From Pseudovirgaria hyperparasitica (lineage: Eukaryota; Ascomycota; Dothideomycetes; Acrospermales; Acrospermaceae), in contig NW_022985550.1 of NCBI RefSeq assembly GCF_010093815.1, forward strand, positions 2,288,055 to 2,352,054: a stretch of DNA of 64,000 bases, given 5' to 3'. How positions within the stretch are numbered: the stretch's first letter is position 1; every line of letters begins with the position of its first letter. A program made the position numbers and the translations under genes. The notes beneath the pieces are model-generated. The model saw only the letters and a program-made list of their open reading frames with translations. It searched no databases and was not told the DNA's origin. This document shows positions 11,416 to 21,819 of this stretch, piece by piece.

Positions 11416-12874
11416 TCAGCTTGGCAACGGATGGCTCATTGAGGGCCTTATATTCGGAGCAGACGGCCAGGCATGTGGAATAGCAGACAACAGGCTTGCG
11501 GACAAAGCCGAATGGACATGCTTCTGACTGCCAGTGCAGACGGACACATTACGTTCAGGCCACAATACCTCTGCTTAGCAGACTTGAAGCACTCGATCAT
11601 ATGATCAAATCAACGAGAAGCCTCGTTTCCTGCAAAGAACGGCACCAAGATGGACATCTGGCCTAGCCGACTCTACGACGTGTTTGACACACTGCTCCCG
11701 GATGAGTATATGTGTCGAATATTACACTCAAACCAGGCAAAGAGGGCGTCTGGACACCCGAAATGAATGGGCTTGCTTGATTCGACTCGTGCTTGGAGCC
11801 GGGCTCGCGTGATCTGTTTGGGTTTATTTACGTGGCTGCTCTGGGTATGGCCGGCAGATGGCAAGCTCAACGCATGAATCTCTGCGTACTGGGCCTGACA
11901 CCATTTCTTGTGGCAGAGGACCTCGGGCTGCGTGCACTCACTCCAATACGCCAGCTAACATGGTTACCAAAGCCTTTATGACATTGATCGAAAGCTTTGA
12001 AATAATGTCTGTAGACTTCCTAAATAGTGGTATCGATGGCAAGAAACCAGATCAAGTGCAGTCTTCAAAGTCTGATGTGCAGCCAGCCACAAGCCTGATG
12101 GTATACAGGCTGAGGCTATTACCACCTGACTAGGCATGAAGTTACGTCGATAGGCTGACTCCGCTAATGTTTCGAATAGGAGGCATATCAAGGGTGTCAG
12201 GGGCGTGGATCTATGCAGACTGGACTTCCAACCAGGTGATATCACACTCCATGCTGCTATGCAGCATATGTGATATGAATAAATGATCCGCTATGGCGTA
12301 CGGAAGCTCGTCTCTTCGTCCACGATGAAGCTAAACGCGTGTTTATCGCACACGTTGGAGTTGAAATGGACTTCATAGCCTCGTCAGGACGTGTAATGGA
12401 ACATCCATATGCCTGCCTGTGCCCCTGTCAGCGTTCTTGGTCGTCGCCGGGCGGACGGACCGCGGTGCGGCCCCAGCTGAGGCACCCGCTACATACAGTA
12501 GCGAGGCAGCTTAGTAGCTAGCCTTACGCTCCTAACCTCGATCGGAATGTGACGTAACGATCCCTTGCAGCACTCAGCTGCCAAATGTATAGCCCACTGT
12601 AGCCAGGTCCCGTAGCCTCGTCTGTCTAACTGACTGCCTTTTCGCCTTTCGTCTGAGCCACACACTCTCTCTCACACTCTCTCGCTTCCCTCGATCGTTT
12701 ATGCGCTGCTCAGCTAGATAAATGCCGAGACCTGTCGCTCGTTGATCTGCTTGATCTCTCGTTGTGAATAGTTACGCGAAGTAAGCTGCTCGATACGCGC
12801 GAGCGAGGGCTTGGGCGCAGAAGGCTCGTACGGCGAACAGACTCTACCGATCGCTTCCACGTATCCATACAGAC
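11416..12874. other. intergenic, no gene supported
   Basis: About 1.46 kb before PTEN. Short frames on both strands show no family motifs. CT-rich runs near 12640-12700 look like the leader of the downstream gene. Confidence 0.55.
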
Positions 12875-14617
12875 ATGGTAACAGCGTCTCAAAAGCCGAT
12901 CATAGGGACAGGACATCACTAACAAAAACCACAAGGCCTCGATCCTCCGACAAATCGTCGCCGGGCCACGCGCACCCCACCCAGAAGCCGGCCTCGATCT
13001 CTGCTACGTGACAGACCGAAGCAAGTCTTCCCCTCCCACCAAACCCCTGAAAACAGCCAATCTAACCAGACCCTTTTCCCCCCTCCAGTCATCGCAACCT
13101 CCGGGCCCAGCGGCACCTACCCGCAGCGCGCATACCGCAACCCGCTCTCCTCGCTCGTCAAATTCCTCGACTACAAGCACACGACAAACTGGGCGATCTG
13201 GGAGTTCCGCGCCGAGGGCACCGGGTATCCGGATGAGGACGTGTACGGGCGGGTCTGGCACTACCCCTGGCCGGACCACCACCCGCCGCCGTTTGCGCTG
13301 ATTCCGAACATCATGGCGAGCATGCGGAATTGGCTGCACGAGAGCGCAGACCGGGTAGTGGTGGTGCATTGCAAGGCTGGCAAGGGGCGCAGCGGGACGG
13401 TGAGCTGCGCGTATCTTGTGAGTGAGGAAGGGTGGGCGGTGGAGGATGCGATTGCGCGGTTTACGGAGCGGCGGATGAGGCCTGGGTTTGGGGCGGGCGT
13501 GTCGATTCCGAGCCAGTTGCGCTGGCTGTCGTATGTGGACAGGTGGACGAAGGGCGGGAAGAGGTATGTGGAGCGGCAGGTGGAGATTGTGGAGGTGAAG
13601 GTGTGGGGCCTGCGTGACGGGGTCAAGATTACGGTGGAGGGGTTCGTCGACGACGGCAAGCTGATTAAGAACTTCCATGTCTTTGGGCTGGAGGAGCGCG
13701 AGGTGACGCGCGGGAAGCTGAAGGACGGCACGGGGTTCGCGGGCGTGGTGGCAGACGTCATGGGCCGCAGCAACAGCGTCAAGAAGAAGGCATCACCATC
13801 AAACCCAGCCGCCGAGCTACAGAAAAGCACAAGCGCCACTGCATCCCTCAGTAACACCACCACTACTACAACCCCAGACCCATCAGCCACCGCAGAATAC
13901 ATCGGCGCAGACGCAACCTTCACGCCCACCACCCCCGTCGTCCTCCCGACAAACGACATCAACATCGACTTTGAGCGCCGCAGCACGGCCGCCTACGGCC
14001 TCACAATGGTCACGGCCGTGGCGCACGTCTGGCTCAACGCCTTCTTCGAAGGCCACGGCAGCGAACAAGCCGGCCGCGCCGACCCCGAGGGCGTCTTCGC
14101 GCTCGACTGGGACAAGATGGACGGCATCAAGGGCAGCAGTCGCAAGGGCGCGCAGGCATTCGACCGCTTCGAGGTGCGGTGGAAGGTGCACGATTTGGGT
14201 GGCGAGGTGGTGATTGATGAGCCTGCGGTGGGCGAGGAGGTCGGGCAGGCGGCGCCTGCGGACTGGCATGGGAATGCCCAGGCGGGCGAGGAGAATGAGA
14301 AGGATCTGGGGATTCGCACCACGTCGCCGACGGGGCGGGAGGGGACGGGCAGCACGACGACGATGAAGAAGGAGAATAACATGATAGTGAGTGTTCCGCA
14401 GACGGGGAGCACGGGCAGTGACGGCACCAAGGCGCATGGGGTGGTGGCAGATGTTGCGGGTGAGAGCACGCATGGAGATGGGGATGGAGACGGACATGGA
14501 CATGGACATGGACATGATCATGTATCGACAACGGACTTGCCGGGCGGGAGGCCGGAGGCGGAGATGAAGACGGCCAAGGAGCATTCGCTGGGGCATCTCG
14601 GACGGGAGAAGAAGTGA
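12875..14617 (+). CDS. PTEN: PTEN-type phosphoinositide 3-phosphatase
   Basis: Exons 12875-12877 (the ATG alone), 12936-13020 and 13089-14617 give 538 aa. Splicing yields MASILRQIVAGPRAPHPEAG followed by LDLCYVTDRIIATSGPS, the expected fungal PTEN start. Intron 1 (12878-12935) is GT-AG with a perfect CACTAAC branch. Intron 2 (13021-13088) is GC-AG with donor GCAAGT, and only this phase restores the conserved DRIIATSGPSGTYPQ. The P-loop HCKAGKGRSG places the catalytic cysteine at residue 124. A C2-like region follows, then a long tail with a Gly/His/Asp tract from a GACATG-type repeat near 14480-14520. The enzyme dephosphorylates PtdIns(3,4,5)P3 and opposes PI3-kinase signalling at membranes. 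Confidence 0.9.
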
Positions 14618-14959
14618 CATGGATGGACGGGGGATAGGATAGAACTGTGGCTGGAGCTGGGGCGTTGGATGTGGCTGTGGCTATGGCTGTGGCTGTGGCG
14701 GGTGGCGGTGCACCTGTTCGTCCAATTACCTAAGGCACAGAACAAAGCAGTCTGATAAGACAACATGATGCAAAATTCCAAGAATCCAAGAATCCGAGAA
14801 TCCAAAAAATAAAATAAAAATAAAAATAAGAATAAAAATCCGAGAATCCAAAAATCCAAGAATTCCCCCCCCCCCCAAAAAAAAAAGAAAATCCGAAAAA
14901 AAGAAATATTGAAAAACAAAAAAAAATAACAAGAATTCCATGGATATATTCAGTTATAG
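14618..14959. repeat. low-complexity spacer between convergent genes
   Basis: Holds a TGGCTG hexamer-type repeat (about 14650-14702). AATCCAAGAATCCGAG-like units, A-rich runs and a C-run next to an A-run (about 14867-14890) follow. Probably 3' UTR and slippage-prone DNA. The C-run/A-run junction may be poorly assembled. Confidence 0.6.
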
Positions 14960-16396
14960 TTATGCAAGAGTCTTCGTCACCGAGTAGTCGACCGGCGGCG
15001 CTGGTCGTCGCTCCATAAACTGCGACATGACTCGCGCCAGCTTTTTCTTAATGTCGTCCATGAAACGGCCTCCGCCCCATTGAAGAACGTTGTGCAGCAG
15101 AGACAGGAAATGCTCTGTCCGCTCGGGCTGTGTCGCGCTAACGACATCAAGCAGCCACATGTTGTATGTTCTGCACTCGTCTTCGACCAGTGACCAGTGT
15201 GCCCAGAGCTCGTGTAGTGGGCCCTCGGTACAGATGGAGAAGAATAAGGGGGTTGGAGGGGGTTGAGGAGCAGCGAGAGAGGCGGAAGGGGATGTGGTGG
15301 TGGTGGTGGTGGTGGTGGTGGTGGTGGTGGTGGTGGTGGTAGCTTCACCACTTTGCCCCGAAGAGGAAGAGGACGCTGTACTCGTACGTCGCGCAGCCAG
15401 TTCCTCCAGCCGGACTTGAAGATTCAGCGCACAGGCACCAGCAACGGCAGCCTGGTTCTCGGCGTCGGCGATGTGGGACCCTGTGGTGTAGGCCTTGCCC
15501 TCGACGACGGCAAAGGGGAAGACGAGATCGGAGGTGTCTGTGAGTGCACAGGCTAGAATGGGCTTGCCTTTGCAGGTGTCGGGTCTCTTTGGGATCTTTG
15601 GCTTCATTTGCAGCACGGTGAGAAAGCTCTCGGCCTTGAGCGTGCTCACGCCTTGACCGACGAGGGAGTGTTGCACGGCCTCTCTTTGCAGGCCTATGGA
15701 TATGTCTGGTCGTGGGGTTTTGAGAGGAGAGTCTGTGGGCGTTGCGTATTGTCCTTCTGCAGAAGAATCGATGCGTTGTCGTTTCGAGAGCGAGTCTACA
15801 ATATCCTCCGTCGTGATAGCATCGAGTGGAAAGAAGTCAAAGGTTGACGATGTAGGCTTCAGGTCTTCCGGCCAGTCTGCATTCTGACGCGTACAGATGG
15901 AGTCGGGTTTCAGGTCCTCGATAGCAATCGCCAAAGGACTCACGAAGTCAGCCTCTCGTACCGACGAACGCGATAGAGTGGTGCACTTGGCCGTGAATGC
16001 GCCGGCGACTCGCGACACGATATGTTTCCGATGCTCTGGTAGTGCTTGGTGTATGATTGCATTGACGGCCTCTCTCACACGATCAGGAGGAGATTGGTGA
16101 AGTCGAATTTGACAGTCCCTAAGAGATAGGTAGCGGTATGTGGAGGTGGAGGTGGATGTCGATATGGATGTGGAGTCGATAGTAGCAGACTCGGTCTCTC
16201 TACGACTACTACTACTACTACTACTACCACTGCCCTCAGAACGCGCCGACATGCGATCCAGCAGCCGTTTATTCTGCTCGGTGAGTTGGCCGCAGATGGG
16301 AGTGGGCGAGAGACAAGGTCGCTTTGCAGATTCGGGGGGACTGTCCTCTTTCTCTACCGACAGTGCTGGGCGCTTCCGCTTTGTGCTTGTGGTCAT
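14960..16396 (-). CDS. DUF7924-type fungal protein, possible PD-(D/E)XK fold
   Basis: Single exon of 478 aa. The N-terminus is basic and Ser/Thr-rich (KRKRPALS), suggesting a nuclear signal. The conserved part begins at PRPDISIGLQREAV (about residue 232) and continues with VFPFAVVEGKAYTTGSHI (about 300), ENQAAVAGACALNLQ, then FSICTEGPLHELWAHW and a C-terminal segment. This order matches a large fungal family I know as DUF7924. The PD...EGK spacing resembles a PD-(D/E)XK nuclease core (inference). About 17 consecutive Thr near residue 352, from a GGT/ACC microsatellite at about 15293-15341, interrupt the domain. No function is known. Confidence 0.65.
   Translation of the reverse strand: MTTSTKRKRPALSVEKEDSPPESAKRPCLSPTPICGQLTEQNKRLLDRMSARSEGSGSSSSSSSRRETESATIDSTSISTSTSTSTYRYLSLRDCQIRLHQSPPDRVREAVNAIIHQALPEHRKHIVSRVAGAFTAKCTTLSRSSVREADFVSPLAIAIEDLKPDSICTRQNADWPEDLKPTSSTFDFFPLDAITTEDIVDSLSKRQRIDSSAEGQYATPTDSPLKTPRPDISIGLQREAVQHSLVGQGVSTLKAESFLTVLQMKPKIPKRPDTCKGKPILACALTDTSDLVFPFAVVEGKAYTTGSHIADAENQAAVAGACALNLQVRLEELAARRTSTASSSSSGQSGEATTTTTTTTTTTTTTTTSPSASLAAPQPPPTPLFFSICTEGPLHELWAHWSLVEDECRTYNMWLLDVVSATQPERTEHFLSLLHNVLQWGGGRFMDDIKKKLARVMSQFMERRPAPPVDYSVTKTLA
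15293..15341 (+). repeat. (GGT)n microsatellite inside a coding region
   Basis: An uninterrupted GGT run. Read on the minus strand it encodes the poly-Thr tract of the DUF7924-type protein. Length variation would change the protein without shifting frame. Confidence 0.9.
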
Positions 16397-17307
16397 GATG
16401 CTTGAGAGGGTAGGAGTGAGGTCAAGAGTTGGTATAGAATGAATGGGTGGAAGTGGTAGCTTAGGTGTATACTAACAACTATTAATTAAGGTGGAGCCTG
16501 GAGTGGTGCGGGGGCCCGGGGGGCGTTGGGTGCCTCAGGCTGAGATGGAGCAGAGGGAACGAAAGGACTACTACTGTATTGCTGGTAATTACAGTACCTA
16601 GTCTAGTAGTAGCCAGGACACACACTACTGTAGCTGCTCTCATCGTCTCGTCTGTAACCCTACTCACCGCCCAGAGCCATCAACAGTTCATTAATCGTCC
16701 ATTTCACAATTATTTTATTTTATTTTGACCATCCTCTTTCAATTTAATCCCTTAGTGACTGAGTGTGTAGTGTATAAAGTAATTATACGAAACCAACAAA
16801 CGGTGTGCTGGTGCGGTTGGAGGGTGCATGAGCGTGTGTGCATATGTATGTGCAGATGGGATGGGGATGCATAATTATATAGACATGTCAAGTGCCGAAC
16901 AGGGCAGGCATACGCACACAAGGCACCAGGCATAAGGCGTAGGGATGGAGGTATATTAGTGGAGTGGAGTGTACAGTAGTGGAGTGGAAGGGATCAAGGA
17001 TTGTGTGGGTCGTCGTGTGGATGGATGGATCGGTGGATGATTATGCATTGGTGGGATCGCGGATCGTGCATTAATGGAGATGTACAGGATCGCGGATTGT
17101 GGGCTTGTGGGCTTTGGGGCATCGTGGGCATTGTTGGACTGGACTGGCCGAGTTTGGGTGGGTTGGCGGCCGCTTTTTGCTGACTTGCGGGCGGGCGGAC
17201 GGGCTGACTGGCTGGCTGTTGGCTGACTGACTGAACGTTTTTGGGGGGCTTGACCGGGCTTGGGGCAGCTGTTTTGCAGTGTTTTGGCGGTGCTGGCGGT
17301 GCTGGCA

Positions 17308-17365
17308 GGGGGCAGTTTTGGGGGAGTTTGGGGAGTTTGGGGGGGTTTGGGGCAAACTGTGGGGG
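17308..17365 (+). other. candidate G-quadruplex
   Basis: Six G-tracts of 4-7 G with short loops (CAGTTTT, AGTTT, AGTTT, TTT, CAAACTGT). Four or more such tracts satisfy the standard intramolecular quadruplex rule. It lies about 0.9 kb upstream of the DUF7924-type gene and 1.3 kb upstream of the AAA gene. Confidence 0.65.
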
Positions 17366-17895
17366 CGGAGAGTGGCTGCTGGGAGTCTGGGACTGACTGG
17401 CGGTGGTCAACTACTACTGCTGCTACTACTACTACTCCTACTCCTACTAATTACTGTAGGTAAAGTGTAGCGCCCACACAGTCGGGTTGGCAGTAAGTAT
17501 AGTAATATATTGGATGACTTGTAATAATAGCACGAGAATACCCTTGAATTCACTACATTCTACTCAGTCGTCAGTAGTGCTTCGCCTCACTTCCTCTCTA
17601 CATTCCTCCTTCATCCATTCATCCTCCATCATCACCACCTTTGCATCACTCTTCTTCTTCTTCACTCTACCTACCATCCATCCATCCACCATTCAACGCG
17701 CTGCTCCTGTACACAACTGTCAATCCCCAACCTCAACCTCAACCTCAGCCGCTAATTGTCCCTTCCACCATCGCCATCTTCTCTTGCACATCTTGCATCG
17801 TGCATAATCCCTCGTGCATCGTGCATCTTGCTTCTCGCTTCTCGCTTCTTGCATTCTTCATCCTTCCTTGCTTAATCCTTCTTACTTCTTCTGAA

Positions 17896-17970
17896 TCTTC
17901 TTCTTCTTCTTCTTCTTCCTCTTCCTCCTCCTCCTCCTCCTCCTCCTTCTCCTCCTTCTCCTCCTTCTCT
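17896..17970 (+). repeat. polypyrimidine CTT/CCT tract
   Basis: About 75 nt made only of C and T in trinucleotide units. Such tracts are common in fungal 5' leaders and can form triplex DNA. Confidence 0.85.
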
Positions 17971-18645
17971 GCAACACTCTCACACACACCACCACCACCA
18001 CTACTAATCATCATCGTCATCACCGTCATCACCGTCATCACCGTCATCCCCAGCATCACATACCACCACCAATCCCGCCGATCCTGCTGCCTTCCACGCC
18101 AACTACCACACCACCGATACCCCGTCCGCCATCCGCCAGACGCCAGACGCCAGAGAACCCGCTCTCAACGTGTCACTCTCCCACTCCAGCCACGCATCTA
18201 CTCTCCCCCCTGCCTTGCATATTCGCAAGCCTCGTCCGCCGCGCGCTTGTCACTTTACTCCCGACACTCCTCTCCCTCTAATTACTCCACTGTTCATTCA
18301 TCCCCCTTCACTATTCTTCATTATCGCAATTGTCTGGCTGGCTGTCTGTCTGTCTGTCCGTCTGTCTTGTCTCTCTGACTGTTCGACTGCCTGACTGTCT
18401 GCCTGATTTGACTACCGGTCTGCTGCCTGCTGTCTGCCTACTGCCTGCCTACAAATACTACTTCTGCTCCCCCGCCACACACCTAATTACCTTGCCTGTC
18501 TCACTCTCTCTCTCTCTCGTCTCAATCTTCGGCACCCTTTCCTGCCTACCTGCTCTTACTTTCTCCGCTCCATGCTCCCGCCTCTATCCCACCCTCCAGT
18601 CCACCGTCTTGATTTGTCTGCCCTCCCCTGCCTGCTATCGTCAAC

Positions 18646-21600
18646 ATGGATACCGCAAGGACCGATCAGCCGGCCAAGGATGAAGTCCTGCTGAAGCCCG
18701 AAGACGATCAGAGTAGTGCCGCCACCGCTCAAAATACCACTGCCGACCCCAACAACCCTTCGCCAAACGCCGACGACCACAAGCCCGCCAAGAAGTCGCC
18801 CTCTCAAAAAAAGAAAAAGACCTCCAAGTGCAAAAAGTACGTCTCCGTCAAGTCAAAGAAGGCTGCTCGCCGGAAGGCAAAGGCCAAGCGCGATTCTTCA
18901 GACAGCAGCGACTCTTCCAGCGATTCTTCAGACGACTCGGATTCCGACGACGACGACGACGACGATGATGACGACAAGGATGCTGCTGGGACGTCCAGCT
19001 CCGAGGAGGAGGATCGGAAGAAACGCAAAGAGCGCAAGAAGAAGAAGGCTGCAAAGCGTGCCTTGAAGGCAAAGAAGCAGAAACGCCCCTCGAAGCGTCG
19101 TAATTCCTCCGACGACTCCTCCGACGACTCCTCAGACTCCTCCAGCTCAGACTCTGACAGTGATTCCTCCGACTCGGACTCGGACCTGGACGACAAGCGC
19201 TCGCGCAGGCGCAAGAAGAACAAGAAGAACAACAAGCGCCGCCGCGCCTCTGAAACTGACGGCACCGCCACCGACGCCTCGCTTGACAGCCCCGACCCCG
19301 AAGAGCCAAATCCCTTTGCCGCCAGCATGGCTGCTCTCGAGGCGCAGTTCGCTGCCCAGATAAACGCTCTCAAGATCTCCATGCTGTCGCAGCAGGCTGC
19401 CAGCGGTACCGCCAAGAAATCGCGAGATGCGCCTGCCGATTCGGGAAAGAGCAAGAAGCGGTCAAAGAAGCAGCACAAGAGTAGTAGTAGTAGTAGTGGT
19501 GGTAGTAGTGGCAAGAAAAAGGGCAAAAAGGGCAGCACGCTCGAGTTCAAGCGCGTCGACCAGCTCTGGGACACCACCATCCACAACTACAAGCTGACCG
19601 AGAGCGCCGAGGACCAGGTCGACGAGTTTGACGAGTACGTCTTCACGGTCCGGAGAAAGTTTGACTGGGAGAACAAGTACCGCAACACCGTCGTCGACAT
19701 CAAGTCAAAGGTCCTGCGCGACGCCCTCAAGGAGATTATGAAGGAGGTCAAGAGCGTCTCCCTGGTCGAGGACGAGCCCTGCATCGACCCCAACATGCTC
19801 TTCCTCTACCTCGAAGAGATGCGCGTCCATCGCAAGAAGACGCTCAAGCCGCGCCTCAAGAAGGAGAAGAAGAAGAAGCTCAAGCGCCGTCTCAAGATGC
19901 AGATTTCCCACCTCAAAGTCCTCGAGTCCTACCTCGACGAGGACTACGCCGACACCAAGAAGACGCTCTATCCCATGCTCGAGGCCGGCAACATCACCTT
20001 TGACCTGCTCTGGGCCCTCTTCAAGCCAAACACCATTGCCTTCTGCGCCACCTACGGCTCCAAGGACGATCCGCGATGCTTCAAGGTCGACTACGCCAAC
20101 AAGGAGTCCTCCTTTCTCAAGGGCGAGTGGTACAGCATCGAGGGCCGCTATCTCGAGTATGACGGCAAGAATTTCGGGCACGGCGAGTTTGAGCAAACCG
20201 TCGAGTCGTTCAAGGGCCCGCGCAAAATCACCTCGCTGGCCGTCTATCCGCTCAGCTACCACAAAGACCCCGATGGGATGAAGAAGACGCTGGTCGAGCG
20301 CGGCCAGAAGTTTGTCACCCTCCAGGGCATGAACTACAAATTCCTCAACGGCCTCGGCTTCCAGAAGAAGAAGAAGACCGTTGCCAAGGTCAACATCAAG
20401 GGCCGCGTCATGATTGACCCGGCCATCTTCCGCCGCATCAACCCCAACTACCACATCTCCGTCGTGCGGAACCGTGCGGGTGATGATTTTTTGTCGGATG
20501 ACGAGGATAATAGTGACTGCTCCGACTGCTGCTGTTCCGACTCGGACGACAACAACTCTGCCTCTGCCCCGGTCGCCCCTGAAGACGGCGGCGAGGGCCC
20601 GAGTCTGCCCACCGACGCCGACGAGGAGGTCGAGCGGTTCAAGTACACGGTCGTCAAGGACCGCGACCAGACCTATCGCGTCGTCCGCGTGCCCGTCGAT
20701 GCAAACGGCCGCGCCCTGCAGGTCGAGCGTCTCGAGACGCTCGCCACGCCCTCGTCCTCGGACGGCACATCCCCCTCCGACCCCGTGCCCGACGAGACGC
20801 CCCCCTACACCCCGACCTCTTTCAGCCCCGAGGACCTCTTGATCGCATCGCCTGTCGTGCTCGGCTTCGCCTTTAGCGAGAAGCTCTGGCTCGAGCTCAG
20901 CCTCAACGGCATCAGCGAGATCTCCTGGAATACCGAGGCCTTTTCCTCCCTCGTCCTGCCGCCCGCCCAGAAGTCGATTGTCAAGGGCATGGTCAGCTCC
21001 CACAAGTTCCACGCCGCCCAACGCATCGACGATGTCGTGCAGGGCAAGGGTCGTGGCCTCGTCTTTGTGCTGCACGGCCCGCCCGGTGTCGGCAAGACGC
21101 TGACGGCAGAGGGCATTGCCGAGTACCTGCACGTGCCGCTCTACTCGGTCAGCGCCGGCGAGCTGGGCACGCAGAGCAGTCAGCTGGAGCACGAGCTGCA
21201 GAAGATTATGGACATTGCCCACTCCTGGGGCGCCGTGCTGCTGCTCGACGAGGCCGACGTCTTTTTGGAGAAGCGCGAGGTGCACGACATTCACCGCAAC
21301 GCCCTCGTCTCCATCTTTTTGCGCCTGCTCGAGTACTTTCAGGGCATCCTCTTCTTGACCACGAACCGCGTCGAGACGTTTGACGACGCCTTCCAGAGCC
21401 GCATCCACATGCCGCTGCGCTACGGCGAGCTGAGCGTCAAGGCCCGCAAGGAGATTTGGCGCGGCTTCGTCGAGCGCGTGCGCGAGGGCGGCATGCGCGT
21501 CGCCGAGTTTGGCGACAAGGAGCTGTCCGAGCTGGCCAGGGGCGGCTTGAACGGGCGCCAGGTAGGCCGCTTCCCCTCTCTTTTCCCACGTGATGATGCG

Positions 21601-21819
21601 TCGTCATGGACTTGTGGGTATTTGTGTATATATATGCTAACGTGTGTGTGTGCTCAACAGATCAAGAACGCCGTCCGCACCGCACAGTCGCTCGCGCTGT
21701 CGGAGAATGAGGAGTTTACAATCGACCATATCAAGAAGGTGCTAGCCGTGACCGAGGACTTTGACCACGACATGAAGGGCGGCACCGGCTATCTGGACGC
21801 GATGCGCAGCTACACCTGA
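18646..21819 (+). CDS. large fungal AAA+ ATPase with DUF7025-type middle domain
   Basis: Two exons, 18646-21561 and 21661-21819, giving 1024 aa. The 99-nt intron has a GCTAAC branch. It is a stopless multiple of three, so it reads through as 33 extra codons. Residues about 1-290 are low-complexity, alternating Asp/Ser runs with Lys/Arg-rich blocks (nuclear-type signals). A DUF7025-like region at about 430-610 holds KGEWYSIEGRYLEYDG and ITSLAVYPLSYHKD. The AAA core follows, with Walker A GPPGVGKT near 811, Walker B LLLDEADV near 866, sensor TTN and a lid domain. These filamentous-fungal AAA proteins have no firmly assigned substrate. Codon use is strongly GC-ending, which creates long antisense frames. 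Confidence 0.85.
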   Translation: MDTARTDQPAKDEVLLKPEDDQSSAATAQNTTADPNNPSPNADDHKPAKKSPSQKKKKTSKCKKYVSVKSKKAARRKAKAKRDSSDSSDSSSDSSDDSDSDDDDDDDDDDKDAAGTSSSEEEDRKKRKERKKKKAAKRALKAKKQKRPSKRRNSSDDSSDDSSDSSSSDSDSDSSDSDSDLDDKRSRRRKKNKKNNKRRRASETDGTATDASLDSPDPEEPNPFAASMAALEAQFAAQINALKISMLSQQAASGTAKKSRDAPADSGKSKKRSKKQHKSSSSSSGGSSGKKKGKKGSTLEFKRVDQLWDTTIHNYKLTESAEDQVDEFDEYVFTVRRKFDWENKYRNTVVDIKSKVLRDALKEIMKEVKSVSLVEDEPCIDPNMLFLYLEEMRVHRKKTLKPRLKKEKKKKLKRRLKMQISHLKVLESYLDEDYADTKKTLYPMLEAGNITFDLLWALFKPNTIAFCATYGSKDDPRCFKVDYANKESSFLKGEWYSIEGRYLEYDGKNFGHGEFEQTVESFKGPRKITSLAVYPLSYHKDPDGMKKTLVERGQKFVTLQGMNYKFLNGLGFQKKKKTVAKVNIKGRVMIDPAIFRRINPNYHISVVRNRAGDDFLSDDEDNSDCSDCCCSDSDDNNSASAPVAPEDGGEGPSLPTDADEEVERFKYTVVKDRDQTYRVVRVPVDANGRALQVERLETLATPSSSDGTSPSDPVPDETPPYTPTSFSPEDLLIASPVVLGFAFSEKLWLELSLNGISEISWNTEAFSSLVLPPAQKSIVKGMVSSHKFHAAQRIDDVVQGKGRGLVFVLHGPPGVGKTLTAEGIAEYLHVPLYSVSAGELGTQSSQLEHELQKIMDIAHSWGAVLLLDEADVFLEKREVHDIHRNALVSIFLRLLEYFQGILFLTTNRVETFDDAFQSRIHMPLRYGELSVKARKEIWRGFVERVREGGMRVAEFGDKELSELARGGLNGRQVGRFPSLFPRDDASSWTCGYLCIYMLTCVCAQQIKNAVRTAQSLALSENEEFTIDHIKKVLAVTEDFDHDMKGGTGYLDAMRSYT

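Larger units (their letters stand above)
16397..18645. other. 2.2-kb divergent intergenic region, low complexity
   Basis: Lies between the DUF7924-type gene and the AAA gene. It contains G-rich DNA with a strong quadruplex motif (17308-17365), CTA/CTG trinucleotide runs near 17410-17450, a CTT/CCT tract (17896-17970), a CATCAC/CGT repeat (about 18010-18048) and a pyrimidine-rich leader running up to the AAA start. The long frames here (up to 245 codons) are low-complexity artefacts. No gene is supported. Confidence 0.6.

Noticed and set aside
13883-14620. 245-codon minus-strand frame, and another at 13261-13986
   Set aside because: Both are shadows of the PTEN coding region. The plus-strand protein has intact catalytic motifs and supported introns.
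17641-18378. 245-codon frame in the AAA gene leader
   Set aside because: It consists of Ser/Pro/Leu runs encoded by pyrimidine repeats, with no domain, no introns and no conserved features.
19705-21408. 567-codon open frame on the minus strand
   Set aside because: It lies fully antisense to the AAA ATPase, whose strongly GC-ending codons keep the opposite frame open. It shows no family motifs and only repetitive Val/Leu/Asp/Gly composition.
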